Source: Alkalibacter rhizosphaerae (GTDB lineage Bacteria; Bacillota; Clostridia; Eubacteriales; Alkalibacteraceae). From it: 64,000 nt of DNA. Shown here piece after piece: positions 52,442-61,556 of this stretch. Made by a program: the position numbers and the translations under genes. The notes below the pieces were generated by a model that had not been told where the DNA came from, did no database searches, and was given only the letters and a program-made list of their open reading frames with translations. The stretch covers positions 1,302,001 to 1,366,000 of the forward strand of contig NZ_CP071444.1 in assembly GCF_017352215.1 (NCBI RefSeq). The letters run 5' to 3'. How positions within the stretch are numbered: position 1 is the stretch's first letter; each line of letters begins with the position of its first letter.

Positions 52442-52696
52442 ATGAATACAACTGTCTTTGATGAGATCATCAATGCCGTCAGCAACAAGTACGATGCCTT
52501 TACCGTGGAAGAGACGGCAAACAAAACCACATACACCCTGGTCAGCAACAGCCGCAGTGATTTCGGCGCCATCAAAAGCAACCTGGAAAGCTATGTGGGC
52601 GGTACGGTCCGCCTTCACGGCACCGACCGGTTCAAGGTACACGTCATCGACGATTTGGGCTTGTACCGGATCGTTTTTGAACGAATGGAAGCCTGA
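52442..52696 (+). CDS. small protein of unknown function, 84 residues
   Basis: The gene starts at an ATG seven bases after TAGGAGG and encodes MNTTVFDEIINAVSNKYDAF to IVFERMEA. It is a soluble, mixed alpha/beta sequence with no Cys and no motif that I know. It stands between the mtlA promoter and radC; 128 bases separate it from radC, so it may not be in one transcript. The strong ribosome site and -10 box support it as a real gene. Confidence 0.78.
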   Translation: MNTTVFDEIINAVSNKYDAFTVEETANKTTYTLVSNSRSDFGAIKSNLESYVGGTVRLHGTDRFKVHVIDDLGLYRIVFERMEA

Positions 52697-52824
52697 CACT
52701 TCATTAGAACTCATACCCATTAAATGTATTGTTAAAAACACAAAAGGAAAACCCGTACTTTTGTCGAATAAGACAGGACAGGAACCATTTGGATCCTGAA
52801 ACCACAAAGATATAGGAGCCTGTC

Positions 52825-53502
52825 ATGACAAAACCACACCACCAAGGGCATCGCCAGCGCATTCGGGACCGTTTTCTCCTGGAAGGCCTGGATGGCTTTG
52901 CCGATCATCAAGTGCTGGAGATGCTGCTCTTTTACTGCATCCCCCGGAAAAATACCAATGAACTGGCCCATCAGATGCTCCAGGAGTACGGAAGCCTCTC
53001 CCTTTTGTTTGATGCATCCCCGGAGGAGATCCATCGGCGCTGCGGCGTCAGCATGAACACGGCCATCCTCATCAGCGCCATTCCACAACTGTCCAAAAGG
53101 TACCAACGCTCCCGTTGGGGCGACAAACCATTGATCAACAGTTCCTCCAAAGCCGGCAATTATGCCAAAGACCTCTTCACGGGGAAAAAATACGAATCGT
53201 TTTTTCTTATCAGTTTGGATGCTCAAAACAATGTGAACCATGCATCCCTGGTCCATGAGGGGACCATCAATGAGGCCCCGGTCTATCCAAGACTTCTGGT
53301 GGAAACCGCCCTGCGTCACCAGGCCAGCAGCGTCATACTGGCCCACAACCATCCCGGCGGCAGCCTTCATCCGTCCCGGGCCGACCTGGACGTGACGGAA
53401 AAGATCCGCAGCGCCATGCAGTCCATCCACATCAAAGTGGTGGACCACATCATCGTCGCCGGTGACCACTACTACAGCTTTGCAGAAAACGGCGATCTAT
53501 GA
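52825..53502 (+). CDS. radC: RadC-family JAB/MPN-domain protein
   Basis: The N-terminal helix-hairpin-helix-like part is followed by a JAB-fold domain (residues about 105-225) with the metal motif H-x-H-P-x8-10-D seen as AHNHPGGSLHPSRADLD. The function is unclear; an early link with DNA repair has been doubted. The Glu upstream (VHEGTINEAPVYPR) is in place. yihY follows after 20 bases. Confidence 0.92.
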   Translation: MTKPHHQGHRQRIRDRFLLEGLDGFADHQVLEMLLFYCIPRKNTNELAHQMLQEYGSLSLLFDASPEEIHRRCGVSMNTAILISAIPQLSKRYQRSRWGDKPLINSSSKAGNYAKDLFTGKKYESFFLISLDAQNNVNHASLVHEGTINEAPVYPRLLVETALRHQASSVILAHNHPGGSLHPSRADLDVTEKIRSAMQSIHIKVVDHIIVAGDHYYSFAENGDL

Positions 53503-53522
53503 CCTTAGGCCAGGAGGAGTTT

Positions 53523-54458
53523 ATGATGTCTCAAAAAAAACCTGTTTCCTTTATAAAATTACTCTTGCAGCGCACCGGCGAAGACAATCTGATCGCCTAC
53601 GCCTATCAGCTGACCTACAGCCTCATGTTGGCTGTCTTTCCCTTCCTCATTTTTTTGTTTACCCTGGTTGGATACAGCAATTTGGACTCTGGGCCCATTC
53701 TGGAATTTCTACGGACTGCACTGCCCCTCAACATCTATGAACTGATTGCTTCCATCGTCATCGACATCGTGGACCAACAGCGATCCGGACTCATGAGCAT
53801 ATCGGTGGTGCTGGCCATTTATTCCGCATCTGCCGGTTTTCGGGCATTCATGCGGGGGACCAATGTGGCACTTGGCTTGTCCGATCAACGACACCTGGTC
53901 AAAAGATACCTCTTGTCCCTGCTCCTGGTGGTGCTGTTTGCCGTCACCATCTTACTCTCCCTGTTGGGCATCGTATTCGGCCAGCAGATCCTGGATCTGA
54001 TCACGGCCTTTATACCCAGGCTGCCCTTGGAAAACCTCCTGAAGATCCTGCGGATCCTCTTGCCCCTGGCCTTCATCTTTTTTCTGATCCTGTGCTTTTA
54101 CGTCTTTGTTCCCGCCAAACGGCTTCGGTTTCGCCATGCCCTGCCAGGTGCGATCTTTTCCACCGTCACCTGGTCCTTGTTCACTTTTGCCTTTCAATAC
54201 TACGTAAACCAATTTTCCAATTATTCCCGCTTTTATGGGGCATTGGGGGCCGTAGTGGCACTCATGTTGTGGTTGCTGCTGACCTCTGAGATTTTGCTGA
54301 TCGGTGTGGAATGGAATGCGGTCTTGCTGGAGATCAACCAGGTGGAAGAACCTTTCAACCGCCCTTTGAAATACTGGAACCATTTCCAAAAAAACAAGAA
54401 ATCAGAAAAGGAGACGGACAAAAATGAACAAGAAGGAAGAAATCATCCAAAGCATTGA
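53523..54458 (+). CDS. YihY/BrkB-family membrane protein
   Basis: The 311-residue protein has six predicted membrane helices and the family segments DNLIAYAYQLTYSLMLAVFP, YSASAGFRAFMRGTN and YGALGAVVALMLWLLLTSEI. The C-terminal tail is charged (KKSEKETDKNEQEGRNHPKH). Its function is unclear; older reports called relatives ribonuclease BN in error. ATG at 53523 follows AGGAGGAG. Its end overlaps the next gene by 35 bases. Confidence 0.9.
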   Translation: MMSQKKPVSFIKLLLQRTGEDNLIAYAYQLTYSLMLAVFPFLIFLFTLVGYSNLDSGPILEFLRTALPLNIYELIASIVIDIVDQQRSGLMSISVVLAIYSASAGFRAFMRGTNVALGLSDQRHLVKRYLLSLLLVVLFAVTILLSLLGIVFGQQILDLITAFIPRLPLENLLKILRILLPLAFIFFLILCFYVFVPAKRLRFRHALPGAIFSTVTWSLFTFAFQYYVNQFSNYSRFYGALGAVVALMLWLLLTSEILLIGVEWNAVLLEINQVEEPFNRPLKYWNHFQKNKKSEKETDKNEQEGRNHPKH

Positions 54459-54924
54459 ATCGGCGGCCGTGGATGCCCAGCTGCGGGACGACATCTGCGC
54501 CAGAAGCACCATGCACGGGTTGCAGACGTATTTTGACTTTATTCCGGAAGAGATGGTGACCGCCACCCTGTCTTTGGCCGGAGGATGCGGTTCCGCCAGT
54601 GGCTCCTGCGGCGCCTACTGCAGCGGACTGCTGGCAGTGGGTCTGAAATTCAACCCCACCTTGGAAGAGGAGTTGAAAAACCCTGAATCCAGAATGCGGG
54701 GGGCCATGAAATTCATGGAATATCGGGACCGTTTTCTGGAGATCTACGGAACCACCCTTTGTCCGGAGATCCAGAAGCAGCTCTTTGGAAAAGGCTTCGA
54801 TTTGACGGACGACAAAGACCATGCCGAATTTTTGACCACTCCGGGTCATGAAGCAAAGTGCGGTGAGGTGGTGGCCGAAGCCGCCCGCCTGGCAGCCGAG
54901 ATGATCCTGGAAGGGGAATCGTGA
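54424..54924 (+). CDS. C_GCAxxG_C_C-family putative redox protein
   Basis: The family motif reads GGCGSASGSCGAYCSGLLA around residues 53-71, with further Cys at CARST, LCPEI and AKCGE. Such proteins are thought to be redox or metal proteins of anaerobes; the role is unknown. The 166-residue gene starts inside the end of yihY in another frame, 35 bases before that gene's stop, so translation of the two may be linked. Confidence 0.83.
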   Translation: MNKKEEIIQSIESAAVDAQLRDDICARSTMHGLQTYFDFIPEEMVTATLSLAGGCGSASGSCGAYCSGLLAVGLKFNPTLEEELKNPESRMRGAMKFMEYRDRFLEIYGTTLCPEIQKQLFGKGFDLTDDKDHAEFLTTPGHEAKCGEVVAEAARLAAEMILEGES

Positions 54925-54933
54925 TCCTACCTG

Positions 54934-54973
54934 CAGAAAAAAAGAGTCAACCCAGATCGGGTTGGCTCTTCTT
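54934..54973 (-). terminator. terminator at the end of the DUF697 gene
   Basis: On the minus strand GAGCCAACCC and GGGTTGACTC form a stem followed by seven T. The hairpin includes the last codons and stop of the gene. The plus side is T-poor but could slow the convergent transcript. Confidence 0.8.
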
Positions 54974-55864
54974 CAATTTTCCTGCCAGCATCATGATCAT
55001 CCGGCCAAAACCCCTGGGAACGGAGCCGGCGCTTTTGGGCAGCACCTCCAGGACCAGGCTTTTCCGGGCTGCCCGTCGGATGGATCGCCGAAATCCGTAC
55101 TCTTTGGTTTGTGCGGGATCCACCAGGACCGCTTTGGCGGCATAGCCGATCTTCAAGGTGACAAAAGCCGCCAATACTCCCTGGATCACGGAATCCATGG
55201 TCTTTGCCAGCAGTTTTCCTGTGGCCACATCCCCGAAGGATTCCATCATTTCTTCCATGTATTCATTGATCTCCAGTTCTTCCAGCTGGTTTACCACAAA
55301 GGCAGTCAGAAAAACATTTCGCAAGATCCGCAGGATGTTGAAAAAAGAGGGCCGTACGCCAAAACGGTCCACCAGTTTTCCGATCATGCGAAAATTGTAG
55401 TAGACCACGGCAATGATGTCAACAACGCCGTTGGGTGAGATGGCCGTGGTGAGAAAGGTCAAAATACTGGTTTGAACGATGGTATCGTCCACTTCTTTTT
55501 CCCGCAATTGCAAGGCATCCACCAACCCCTGCCGGGAAGGGACCGCTTCCAGCAGGTCCTTTTTCTCCTCTTCTTCCGCATTTTTCATCAATGCCTGCTG
55601 GATCTCTTTCAGGGTTTTTGCATCCGGTTCCTCTTCCTTAAAAAGGGCGCCAAAATCTCGAACCGGAGCCTTCAACATCCACCGGACCGGAATAGCGATG
55701 GCCCATAGGATCAGAAAGACCAGGAATACGTAGAATCCGATTTCCACCCAGGGATGGATCCTTCCCAGCCGCTCTCCCATCTCCAACATGTCGTTGACCA
55801 GGCGCAAAAGGAAAAAAACAAATAGCAAACTCAACAAAATGGACCAGCTTTTTTTCATCCTCAA
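54947..55864 (-). CDS. DUF697-family membrane protein
   Basis: The 305-residue protein has two N-terminal membrane helices (residues 5-25 and 38-65), an acidic segment, and then a region with VDDTIVQTSILTFLTTAISPNGVVDIIAVVYYN-type sequence typical of DUF697/YcjF, followed by a further hydrophobic part. The function is unknown. It is the last of four linked genes, its start overlapping the M50 stop by four bases. Confidence 0.75.
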   Translation of the reverse strand: MRMKKSWSILLSLLFVFFLLRLVNDMLEMGERLGRIHPWVEIGFYVFLVFLILWAIAIPVRWMLKAPVRDFGALFKEEEPDAKTLKEIQQALMKNAEEEEKKDLLEAVPSRQGLVDALQLREKEVDDTIVQTSILTFLTTAISPNGVVDIIAVVYYNFRMIGKLVDRFGVRPSFFNILRILRNVFLTAFVVNQLEELEINEYMEEMMESFGDVATGKLLAKTMDSVIQGVLAAFVTLKIGYAAKAVLVDPAQTKEYGFRRSIRRAARKSLVLEVLPKSAGSVPRGFGRMIMMLAGKLKKSQPDLG

Positions 55865-57030
55865 CGATCTTCTCCTTTATCCAGATCCAATCCAACCCTG
55901 TCTTTTCCAGAACCCAGCATGGAATGGATGTGCAGGTAGTTCAATATGTCCGTTCGGGATACGATCCCCAACAATTCTCCTTCTTCCATGACCAATACCC
56001 GGCCCACGCCGTTTCGAAAGACCTTCTCCATGGCTTTGGATACACAATCTCCCGGAGCCACCACCAAGTCTTCCCCCAGCGGCTGGGCCATGCTTCCAAC
56101 GGTGGTTTCGTCCCACAGGGTCCGGTCCAGGCGGCGGACCTGTTCCACGCCGATGATCCCCATGATCTCGTTGATTCGGCGCACCGGAAAGATGGAGTAC
56201 TTGTATTTGTAGAAATAATCTTCCGTCAAGGTTTTGATATCGGTAAAGTAGGCCACTTCCACCACGTTTTTGGTCATGAACTCCCGTACGCATATTTTAT
56301 TGAACAGGTCCGACATCATGACCTGCTGGTAGCTTGTCTGTGCAGCCTGGGTGATGAACCAGCCGATGAACAGCATCCACAAGCCATTGAGGAAGTTTCC
56401 GCTGAACGCCAGAAAAACTCCGTTGAAAATGAGCAGGTATCCGAAAAAAGTACCGGTCATGGATGCGATCCGAGTGGCCTTTTTCCGATCCTTGGTTTTT
56501 TTCCAGATGATGGCCCGGAGCACCCGTCCTCCATCCAACGGAAAGGCCGGCACCAGGTTGAACAGGGCCAGGATAAAATTCACCATGCTCAGATATCCCA
56601 ACGGTACATAGATCAGTGCGGGTCCCCCTAATCTGGCCAGCAGTTCCCCTGCCAGCAAAAACACACCACCCAAAATCAGGCTGGTGGCCGGTCCTGCAAT
56701 GGCGATTCGAAATTCTTTTCCCGGCTCGTCTGCGTCCTGTTCGATCTGGGCCAACCCTCCAAAAATGAACAAGGTGATCTTTTTCACTTCCGTCCCTTCC
56801 CTCAAGGCCACCAGGGAGTGGGCCAACTCGTGGAGCAAGACGGAACTGAAAAACAAAAGGGCCATGATCACGGCGATCATCCATGCCGTGGTTGCTGCAA
56901 CCCCCTCAAAGTTCATCGGCAGATAGCTGGTGGCCAACGCATAGGTCAGTAATGCAAATATAACGATCCAGCTTATGTTGATCTCAATGGATATGCCTTT
57001 GATCTTTCCTATTTCAAATGAATTTTTCAT
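55861..57030 (-). CDS. M50 site-2 protease with CBS domains
   Basis: This zinc protease works inside the membrane. The N-terminal part has HELAH in SSVLLHELAHSLVAL with six helices, and the second metal motif as FPLDGGRVLRA. Two CBS-like domains fill residues about 240-375, with a version of the pattern VREFMTKNVVEV and LLGIVSRTDIL, so activity may depend on a nucleotide. The target is unknown; anti-sigma factors are common ones. It lies 22 bases after the phosphoesterase. Confidence 0.9.
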   Translation of the reverse strand: MKNSFEIGKIKGISIEINISWIVIFALLTYALATSYLPMNFEGVAATTAWMIAVIMALLFFSSVLLHELAHSLVALREGTEVKKITLFIFGGLAQIEQDADEPGKEFRIAIAGPATSLILGGVFLLAGELLARLGGPALIYVPLGYLSMVNFILALFNLVPAFPLDGGRVLRAIIWKKTKDRKKATRIASMTGTFFGYLLIFNGVFLAFSGNFLNGLWMLFIGWFITQAAQTSYQQVMMSDLFNKICVREFMTKNVVEVAYFTDIKTLTEDYFYKYKYSIFPVRRINEIMGIIGVEQVRRLDRTLWDETTVGSMAQPLGEDLVVAPGDCVSKAMEKVFRNGVGRVLVMEEGELLGIVSRTDILNYLHIHSMLGSGKDRVGLDLDKGEDR

Positions 57031-57052
57031 TGCATCCCTCCTACCTCTTGCT

Positions 57053-57943
57053 TCAATACATGAACTGACTCAAGTGGGCGGGACCCTTTAAAACGTCCCG
57101 GTAAACGGTCAGCGCACCCGTGGAGTCCGGACGTATGTGCCATTTCACCAGGGCGATGTTTCCGTCGGAGATCTCCAGTCCCGTTATGCCCAGGGGAAAA
57201 ACACAGGCTCCCGTATTAAAATAGGACTCCCCTGTATTGCTGACAAACTTGGGCCGGTGGGTATGTCCGGCGATCAGCATTTTTTTGTTTTCCTTGATCC
57301 ACTTGGAATAATTTCGCTCGATTTTATGACATTTGTGCATGTTTTTCGACGGGCTGGACGGATTTTTGAATCCAATGACATGAAAATAATGCCACAAGTG
57401 CCGGTTCAAAAACTTGGTCACCGGCCAAAACTGATCATTAAGGAAATCTCCCTGGTGTCCATGGACCACCAGGATCTCCTTTTGGGTGTCTTCATGCTCC
57501 AGTACCAATGCCTCATGGACCCGAAGACCCGGGAAGAGGATATCAAAGGTATCTTCATAGATATCGTAAAATTGATGAAGATTCTGTTCCACATACTCTT
57601 CGAATTTCAGCTCCATATTGTGATTTCCATATAACATGTACAGCCGGTTTTGCCGGTAAAACTCGCTGATCAGGGTATAAATGTCTCCATAGGCTCGTAT
57701 GATGTACTTGAATTTTTCATGTTCCCACAGCTCATCCCCGTCTCCTGCTTCAATATAGGTATATCCATTGTCAAAGTAGTAGTTCAAGGCATGGTAATAA
57801 ATGTTCTGGTTGTGGGCAAATTCATCGGAAAGAGAATTGTCTCCCCGATGGACATCGCTGAAAATGATGAACTTTGACCGGTCATTGAAGGAGACCCGAT
57901 GTGCTGTTTCGTATGCTTCCGTCAACCGCTGTGTGGTTTTCAT
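57053..57943 (-). CDS. calcineurin-like metallophosphoesterase
   Basis: The 296-residue protein has the metal motifs FSDVHRGDN, AGDGDELWE, YGNHNME, VVHGHQGD and AGHTHRPKF, all of the two-metal kind. It is closest in look to LpxH-like or UDP-diacyl type phosphoesterases, but the host has no lipid A genes visible here. It lies 17 bases after msrAB. The substrate is unknown. Confidence 0.86.
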   Translation of the reverse strand: MKTTQRLTEAYETAHRVSFNDRSKFIIFSDVHRGDNSLSDEFAHNQNIYYHALNYYFDNGYTYIEAGDGDELWEHEKFKYIIRAYGDIYTLISEFYRQNRLYMLYGNHNMELKFEEYVEQNLHQFYDIYEDTFDILFPGLRVHEALVLEHEDTQKEILVVHGHQGDFLNDQFWPVTKFLNRHLWHYFHVIGFKNPSSPSKNMHKCHKIERNYSKWIKENKKMLIAGHTHRPKFVSNTGESYFNTGACVFPLGITGLEISDGNIALVKWHIRPDSTGALTVYRDVLKGPAHLSQFMY

Positions 57944-57960
57944 GTCCTTCCTCCTCTACG

Positions 57961-59049
57961 TCAAAATAACATCTTTAATGATCCATATCCTTCTTCTTCC
58001 AGCTTGTCCAGGGGTATGAACCGAAGCGCTCCGCTGTTCATGCAAAAGCGAAGTCCCCCTTCCGCCCTTGGACCGTCTGGGAAAACGTGACCCAGGTGGG
58101 TCTTTCCGCTGCGGCTGATCACTTCTACCCGCTCCATCCCCAGGGAGGTGTCCACCACGTACTCCACCACGTCCCACTGGATGGGTTTGGTAAAGCTTGG
58201 CCAACCGGTCCCCGAGTCGAATTTATCCGTGGACAAAAACAGAGGCTCTCCTGTCACGATGTCCACATACAAACCTTCTTCCTTGTTGTCCCAATAGGCA
58301 TTGTCGAATGCCCGTTCCGTGCCCTTCCCCTGGGTGATCTGGTATTGCTGGGTGCTCAACCGCTCCTGTAGCTCCTCCTCGGAGGGCTTGGGATAATCCC
58401 GAGCCCGGATCACCGGTTTTTCGTTGGGTATGTCAGCAAGGGAAATGTGACAGTATCCTCCCGGGTTTTTATCCAGATAATCCTGATGGTAATCCTCCGC
58501 CAGGACGTAGTTTTTCAAGGGTTCCCTTTCCGTGACCACCGCTTCTTCCAACTTGCTTTCCACGGCAGCCGTCACCTCTTCGATGATCTTCTTGTCTGCC
58601 GGATCCACATAATAGATCCCCGTGCGATATTGCACTCCTACGTCGTTCCCCTGCCGGTTCAAACTGGTGGGATCGATGATCTCATAATAATAGGTGAGCA
58701 GGGTATCCAGGGAAAGACGCTGGGGGTCATAGACGATGTACACCGTCTCTGCATGTCCTGTTCTTCCAATAGTACGATAGGAGGTTTCCTCTCCTTGGCC
58801 ATTGGCATATCCCACATTGGTGTATACCACGCCATTTATTCGATTGAAATACGCCTCCACTCCCCAAAAGCAGCCTCCAGCAAGGTAGATTTCCTTGTAT
58901 CGGCTCCTTGTATAATCCGGCGTCACCTCTTTGTTCATGCGATCCAGGTCATCTTCGTCGTTTCGAAAACGATGGAACAACTGAAATCCACCGAGCAGCA
59001 CGACGATGCCCAAACCGATAGCGATCCATTTCATCCATGTCCAATCCAT
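57961..59049 (-). CDS. msrAB: membrane-anchored bifunctional methionine sulfoxide reductase MsrA-MsrB
   Basis: This protein repairs oxidised methionine. A membrane helix (residues 7-24) anchors it; the MsrA domain has GGCFWG with catalytic Cys60, and the MsrB domain has [11 protein letters not shown] with Cys336. The Cys pairs that bind zinc in some MsrB are missing ([25 protein letters not shown]), so this is the zinc-free form. The ATG at 59049 follows GGAAGGG. The anchor suggests that it acts outside the membrane on envelope proteins. Confidence 0.94.
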   Translation of the reverse strand: MDWTWMKWIAIGLGIVVLLGGFQLFHRFRNDEDDLDRMNKEVTPDYTRSRYKEIYLAGGCFWGVEAYFNRINGVVYTNVGYANGQGEETSYRTIGRTGHAETVYIVYDPQRLSLDTLLTYYYEIIDPTSLNRQGNDVGVQYRTGIYYVDPADKKIIEEVTAAVESKLEEAVVTEREPLKNYVLAEDYHQDYLDKNPGGYCHISLADIPNEKPVIRARDYPKPSEEELQERLSTQQYQITQGKGTERAFDNAYWDNKEEGLYVDIVTGEPLFLSTDKFDSGTGWPSFTKPIQWDVVEYVVDTSLGMERVEVISRSGKTHLGHVFPDGPRAEGGLRFCMNSGALRFIPLDKLEEEGYGSLKMLF

Positions 59050-59118
59050 GATGTTCCCTTCCTTTCTTTGTGATACGTCCCTTATACCCAAAAACCAAAA
59101 GAATCAATCCAACAGAAA

Positions 59119-59141
59119 ACACCATCCCGGTGGAATGGTGT
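59119..59141 (-). terminator. terminator after the membrane ferredoxin gene
   Basis: ACACCAT and ATGGTGT form a 7-bp stem with a GC-rich loop on the minus strand, followed by TTTTCTGTT, 35 bases after the gene. Confidence 0.65.
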
Positions 59142-59173
59142 GGTGGGTCATATTTGTTCTAGGGAACAACACG

Positions 59174-59809
59174 TTATCTTTTTCCATAGGAAATGGCATT
59201 GACAGGACAGATGACGGTGCAATTCTGGCACTGGTGACAAAGGGTGGCATCGATCCGAGCTTTCCGGTTTTCCGGATCCACGGCAATGGCGGCAGAGGGG
59301 CAGACTTTTTCGCATTTTTTACAGCCGATGCAATCTTCCATCGACACTTTTTTCGACAACCTGGCAAATCGGCCCGTCCAGCTCTGGACCAGTCCGAAGG
59401 GACACAGGTGATTGTGAAAAAATTCCGGCCGGTAAAAAATGGTCACTACGACGGCGATGCCCAGAAATACGAACAGCAAGGGGATGTTTTTCCCCAGAAA
59501 TCTTTTGGACAACACCAAAATTGCCACGGAAAGCACCAGAAGGATTGCTGCTCCGGCCTGTCCCTTCAAAAACTTCGGAACTTCCCGCCGTTTCAAGCCC
59601 ATTTTCCTGGTGATCCAATCCACGGGAACCATCAAAGTATTCATGGGGCAAACATACCCGCAAAAAAATCTGCCAAAGAACAGTGCTCCCACGACGGTCA
59701 CACCAAACAAGGCCAGCCATAGATTCATCTTTCCTTGGAGAATCAACCATAAAAAAATTCCCAGAAAAGCAATTCGCACCAAGGTGGTGACTGTCTTTTT
59801 CATCATCAT
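59174..59809 (-). CDS. membrane-bound 4Fe-4S ferredoxin (NapH/NosR C-terminal type)
   Basis: The 211-residue protein has four membrane helices, the CGYVCPMNT and CPFG motifs typical of NapH-like proteins, and two 4Fe-4S motifs near the C-terminus (CIGCKKCEKVCPSAA, CHQCQNCTVICPVNA). It likely passes electrons between the membrane and the cytosol; the partner is unknown. The ATG follows GGGGAG. It is divergent from the Crp/Fnr gene, with a palindrome between. Confidence 0.85.
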   Translation of the reverse strand: MMMKKTVTTLVRIAFLGIFLWLILQGKMNLWLALFGVTVVGALFFGRFFCGYVCPMNTLMVPVDWITRKMGLKRREVPKFLKGQAGAAILLVLSVAILVLSKRFLGKNIPLLFVFLGIAVVVTIFYRPEFFHNHLCPFGLVQSWTGRFARLSKKVSMEDCIGCKKCEKVCPSAAIAVDPENRKARIDATLCHQCQNCTVICPVNAISYGKR

Positions 59810-59821
59810 TCTCCCCTTTCC

Positions 59822-59850
59822 TTTACTTATGATCAGGATACCGGTATAAT
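59822..59850 (+). promoter_or_regulatory. promoter of the Crp/Fnr-family gene
   Basis: TTTACT (59822-59827) and TATAAT (59845-59850) with 17 bases between, 43 bases before the start codon. Confidence 0.7.
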
Positions 59851-59860
59851 GACAAAAAAG

Positions 59861-59878
59861 GTGTTACATATGTCACAC
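59861..59878. promoter_or_regulatory. 18-bp near-perfect palindrome, likely Crp/Fnr-family site
   Basis: GTGTTACATATGTCACAC is a palindrome except for one base pair per arm, close to the TGTGA-type half-sites of Crp/Fnr proteins. It lies just after the -10 box of the regulator gene, where binding would block its own transcription, and upstream of the divergent ferredoxin gene. Confidence 0.75.
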
Positions 59879-59892
59879 TAGGAGGTTTTTTT

Positions 59893-60561
59893 ATGGAAAC
59901 TGCCTTCCGGCAAACAAATCCCCTCTTGCAGACCCTTTCTCAGGAACAGATCGACCGCCTTCTTTCCCAAGGCAAAGTGACAAAAAAAACAGTCCAGCGG
60001 GGACAGGTCCTTCACTTGGAAGGAGATCCCTGTACCGGTTTGGAGATCCTTCTAACCGGTCAGGTCCACGTGGAAAGAACGGACGAGAACGGCTATGTAC
60101 TCATCGTATCCCGTTTTTTGCCTGGAGATCTTCTGGGCGGCAACCTCCTCTTTTCCAAAGAACCCTTCTATCCAATGCTGGTACAAGCCAAAGAGACAAG
60201 CCATATCCTCCATCTGCCCAAACAGACGGTACTGGACCTGTGCTTGTCCAACGGTGACTTTCTACTGAGATTTTTAGAAGGGATCTCCGACAATGCCTCT
60301 CTCCTTGGCAATGCCATCCGCAATCATATACGGGTCCCCTTGCGCCAGAGCCTCCTGCGATTTTTGGAAAAGGAAGCCCAGCGCCAGGGCACCAGGGTGA
60401 TCTTGCTGCCCTGTTCCAAAAAAACCTTGGCAGACATGTTCGGCGTGGCCAGGACCAGCTTTTCCAGAACATTGCAGGAAATGAGAGAGGAAGGACTGCT
60501 GGATTTTGACCGTAAGACCATCACACTCCATGATAAATTGGACGCTCATGATCCTCGGTGA
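59893..60561 (+). CDS. Crp/Fnr-family transcription regulator
   Basis: The 222-residue protein has a cyclic-nucleotide-type sensor domain (residues about 20-125; GQVLHLEGDPCTGLEILLTGQVHV) and a C-terminal helix-turn-helix (SKKTLADMFGVARTSFSRTLQEMREEGLL). It lacks the Cys set of Fnr, so an effector other than an iron-sulfur cluster is likely. The ATG follows AGGAGG. It is divergent from the ferredoxin gene, its probable target. Confidence 0.9.
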   Translation: METAFRQTNPLLQTLSQEQIDRLLSQGKVTKKTVQRGQVLHLEGDPCTGLEILLTGQVHVERTDENGYVLIVSRFLPGDLLGGNLLFSKEPFYPMLVQAKETSHILHLPKQTVLDLCLSNGDFLLRFLEGISDNASLLGNAIRNHIRVPLRQSLLRFLEKEAQRQGTRVILLPCSKKTLADMFGVARTSFSRTLQEMREEGLLDFDRKTITLHDKLDAHDPR

Positions 60562-60626
60562 AGGTTTTGTCCGGCACATAGTTGGGTATACCATCAGTAA
60601 TCAAACAAGATATCGGAGGGATCCTA

Positions 60627-61496
60627 GTGGAAACAAGAATGTTGGAAAGTTTTGACAAGACCAAATTGTACCTGAAAATCGACAAGCCACTCCATGCCAA
60701 AGCCATGGTGCTGATCGTCCATGGCCTGTGCGAACACCTGGGCCGCTACGACTATTTGACGGGAAAACTGTTGCGGAAAGGTTTTGGCGTATATCGCTTC
60801 GACCATCGGGGACATGGCCAGTCGGAAGGGACCCGGGTCTATTATGACGATTTCACGCAAATTTTTGAAGATGTCAATGCCGTCGTGGACCTTATCCAAA
60901 AAGAAGAACCGGACCTGCCCCTGTTTGTGATCGGTCACAGCATGGGCGGATATGCCGTAACACTCTTCGGCAGCCATTTTCCCAACAAGGTGGCGGGTTT
61001 TGTCCTATCTGGAGCCCTGACCAGAAACCGGGGATCCATCGGAGAGGAGCTGCCTCGGAATTTAGATCCCAAACAGTACTTTCCCAACGAACTGGGCTCC
61101 GGGGTGTGCAGCGACCCTGCTGTCGTGGAAGCCTACGCCAAAGATCCCTTGGTGGAGAAGCAGATCTCTTTCGGATTGTTCTACACCATCTTTGAGGGAG
61201 TCCAATGGTTGAAGGAAAATCCCCATCGCTTTGAAGATCCGGTCCTGATCCTTCATGGAGCCAAAGACGGATTGGTGTCTTATGAAGATTCTCTGGAACT
61301 TTTCAAAGAGATCGACTCCGACGACAAATCCCTGAAAGTGTACTCCGGCCTGCAGCATGAGATCTTCAACGAGTACACAAAAGACGAAGTGATCGGCGAT
61401 GCTCTTTTCTGGCTGGAAAAGCAGCTGGATCCGGATCACGTGGATATTTCCTATTCGGAACACACGGACAGTGTCATTGAAGATCTGGGACTGTAG
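60627..61496 (+). CDS. alpha/beta hydrolase (monoacylglycerol lipase-like)
   Basis: The 289-residue protein has the nucleophile elbow GHSMGG, an oxyanion region VHGLCEHLGRYDYL, the Asp in LHGAKDGLVS and the His in LQHEIFNE. This matches the lysophospholipase/monoacylglycerol lipase group. The GTG at 60627 is preferred because GGAGGG lies seven bases in front; the frame begins further upstream. A strong terminator follows. Confidence 0.88.
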   Translation: METRMLESFDKTKLYLKIDKPLHAKAMVLIVHGLCEHLGRYDYLTGKLLRKGFGVYRFDHRGHGQSEGTRVYYDDFTQIFEDVNAVVDLIQKEEPDLPLFVIGHSMGGYAVTLFGSHFPNKVAGFVLSGALTRNRGSIGEELPRNLDPKQYFPNELGSGVCSDPAVVEAYAKDPLVEKQISFGLFYTIFEGVQWLKENPHRFEDPVLILHGAKDGLVSYEDSLELFKEIDSDDKSLKVYSGLQHEIFNEYTKDEVIGDALFWLEKQLDPDHVDISYSEHTDSVIEDLGL

Positions 61497-61512
61497 CACC
61501 TTTCACGACAGT

Positions 61513-61556
61513 ATGGAAAAAAGCTGCAACACCTATACAGGGTTGCAGCTTTTTTT
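61513..61556. terminator. bidirectional terminator
   Basis: AAAAGCTGCAAC and GTTGCAGCTTTT form a 12-bp stem with T-runs on both sides, ending the hydrolase and the convergent reductive-dehalogenase-like gene. Confidence 0.9.

Noticed and set aside
52770-52802. Hairpin between the 84-residue gene and radC (CAGGAACC/GGATCCTG)
   Set aside because: The stem has a mismatch and no T-run follows, so it is not supported as a terminator.
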